The notes under the pieces were generated by a model, which saw nothing but the letters and a program-made list of their open reading frames with translations, was not told the DNA's origin and did no database searches. This document shows, in pieces, positions 63,362 to 64,000 of a stretch of DNA of 64,000 nucleotides (position 1 is its first letter; each line of letters opens with the position of its first letter). The translations under genes and the position numbers were made by a program. Origin of the DNA: Periplaneta americana (taxonomy: Eukaryota > Arthropoda > Insecta > Blattodea > Blattidae); assembly GCF_040183065.1 (NCBI RefSeq), contig NC_091129.1:502501-566500 (forward strand), read 5' to 3'.

Positions 63362-63787
63362 TGGAACTAGCGCTGAGATAGTTCCTGTGATTTATGAAGT
63401 AAAAATCATTTAATTTATAAGGGATTTTTGTGGAGATGCAGTTAGATAGTATACGCAAGTCATAACAAACGCTTAAATTTATCATAGGCTAAATTAGGAC
63501 TGAGGTAGTTCCCTTTGTACTCCCCTTATACACCTTGCGTATACGAATCTGTGGCGGGTTAGGTTTGGTTAGTTTAGGCTTTGGCTAAATTAGTGCTGAG
63601 GTAGTTCCTTTCGTACTTCGTTTATACACCTTGCGTGTACGAATCTGTGACAGGTTAGGTTTGGTTAGTTTAGGCGGATTCGTTTAGGCTTTTGTTATGC
63701 CTTGCATATACGATCAACTGCATCCCCACAATAAATTCAACGATTTGCACTTTGGAAATCACCGGAACTACCTCAACGCTAGTTTCA
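63362..63787. mobile_element. Foldback element in the second Rpt6 intron
   Basis: Arms of about 100 bp: 'GGAACTAGCGCTGAGATAGT' at the left pairs with 'CTACCTCAACGCTAGTTTCACC'-type sequence at the right, including the inner 'GTGGAGATGCAGTT'. The middle holds a tandem pair ('GTGCTGAGGTAGTTCC' to 'GGTTAGGTTTGGTTAGTTTA', 63490-63590 and 63592-63690). A related piece lies inside the hAT at 54735-54940, and another copy starts at about 63838. Confidence 0.75.
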
Positions 63788-64000
63788 CCTCGGTCTCCAT
63801 CTGAAAGCAAGGACATAGACATAATAATAAATTAAACAAGCACTGAGGTAGTTCTGGTAATTTCGGAAGTGAAAATCGTTGAACTAACAAGGAATTCTTT
63901 TGTGGAAATGCACTTGATCGTAAACAGCCATTCCATGCTAAACTGAGCCTGAACATTATTTTTTAAAGTTTAGTATTTATTTCTGGAAACTAATAATAAT

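Overview
This is a eukaryotic, AT-rich, intron- and transposon-dominated window, almost certainly from an insect. Its LINE, SINE and DNA-transposon families resemble those of cockroaches (Blattodea, Periplaneta-like). That species guess is inference from memory and was not searched. There is no operon structure, CRISPR array or bacterial gene. Nearly all long open frames are transposon remains or chance.

Two host genes are supported, both on the plus strand. (1) The 3' half of an ACAP / centaurin-beta gene (Arf GTPase-activating protein with coiled-coil, PH and ankyrin repeats; fly CenB1A) runs from 3442 to at least 31751. I read six exons with compatible phases: rest of the ArfGAP domain (3442-3622), end of ArfGAP plus an acidic serine-rich linker (10100-10566), three ankyrin exons (19841-20004, 25453-25552, 27191-27311), and a canonical C-terminal exon with stop (31580-31774). 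A further in-phase, basic exon (34633-34804) and perhaps another (36842-36911) suggest an undescribed alternative C-terminus. (2) The first two coding exons of Rpt6/PSMC5, a 26S proteasome ATPase, lie at 63092-63112 and 63200-63344; the gene continues past the window.

Layout. 1-3440: intron with three SINEs/repeat motifs. 3440-31800: ACAP exons separated by introns packed with insertions: hAT elements (4785-5720, 11246-12309), a solo LTR (8531-9297), an RTE-like LINE split by a palindromic element and a nearly intact mariner (12744-16452), an inverted LINE split by a SINE and another LINE (20133-22290), small MITEs, and an RTE-like LINE copy with target-site duplications (27719-28783). 31800-44700: ACAP 3' region and a gene-poor stretch. 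44700-62600: a dense, nested DNA-transposon cluster: PIF/Harbinger copies (44910-46677, 53812-54286, 59338-62466), a THAP/P-like element inside the last one (61085-62417), a long imperfect palindrome (48851-53694), a hAT-type element inside another TIR element (54345-56760 in 54318-57293), and a TIR element with a 'GHSFLPPDR' protein remnant (57449-59072). 62850-64000: Rpt6 promoter region, first exons, and an intron with foldback repeats.

Many insertions can be dated relative to each other because their target-site duplications (TSDs) are still readable. All calls rest on reading the sequence and on remembered family signatures; no alignment or database search was run.
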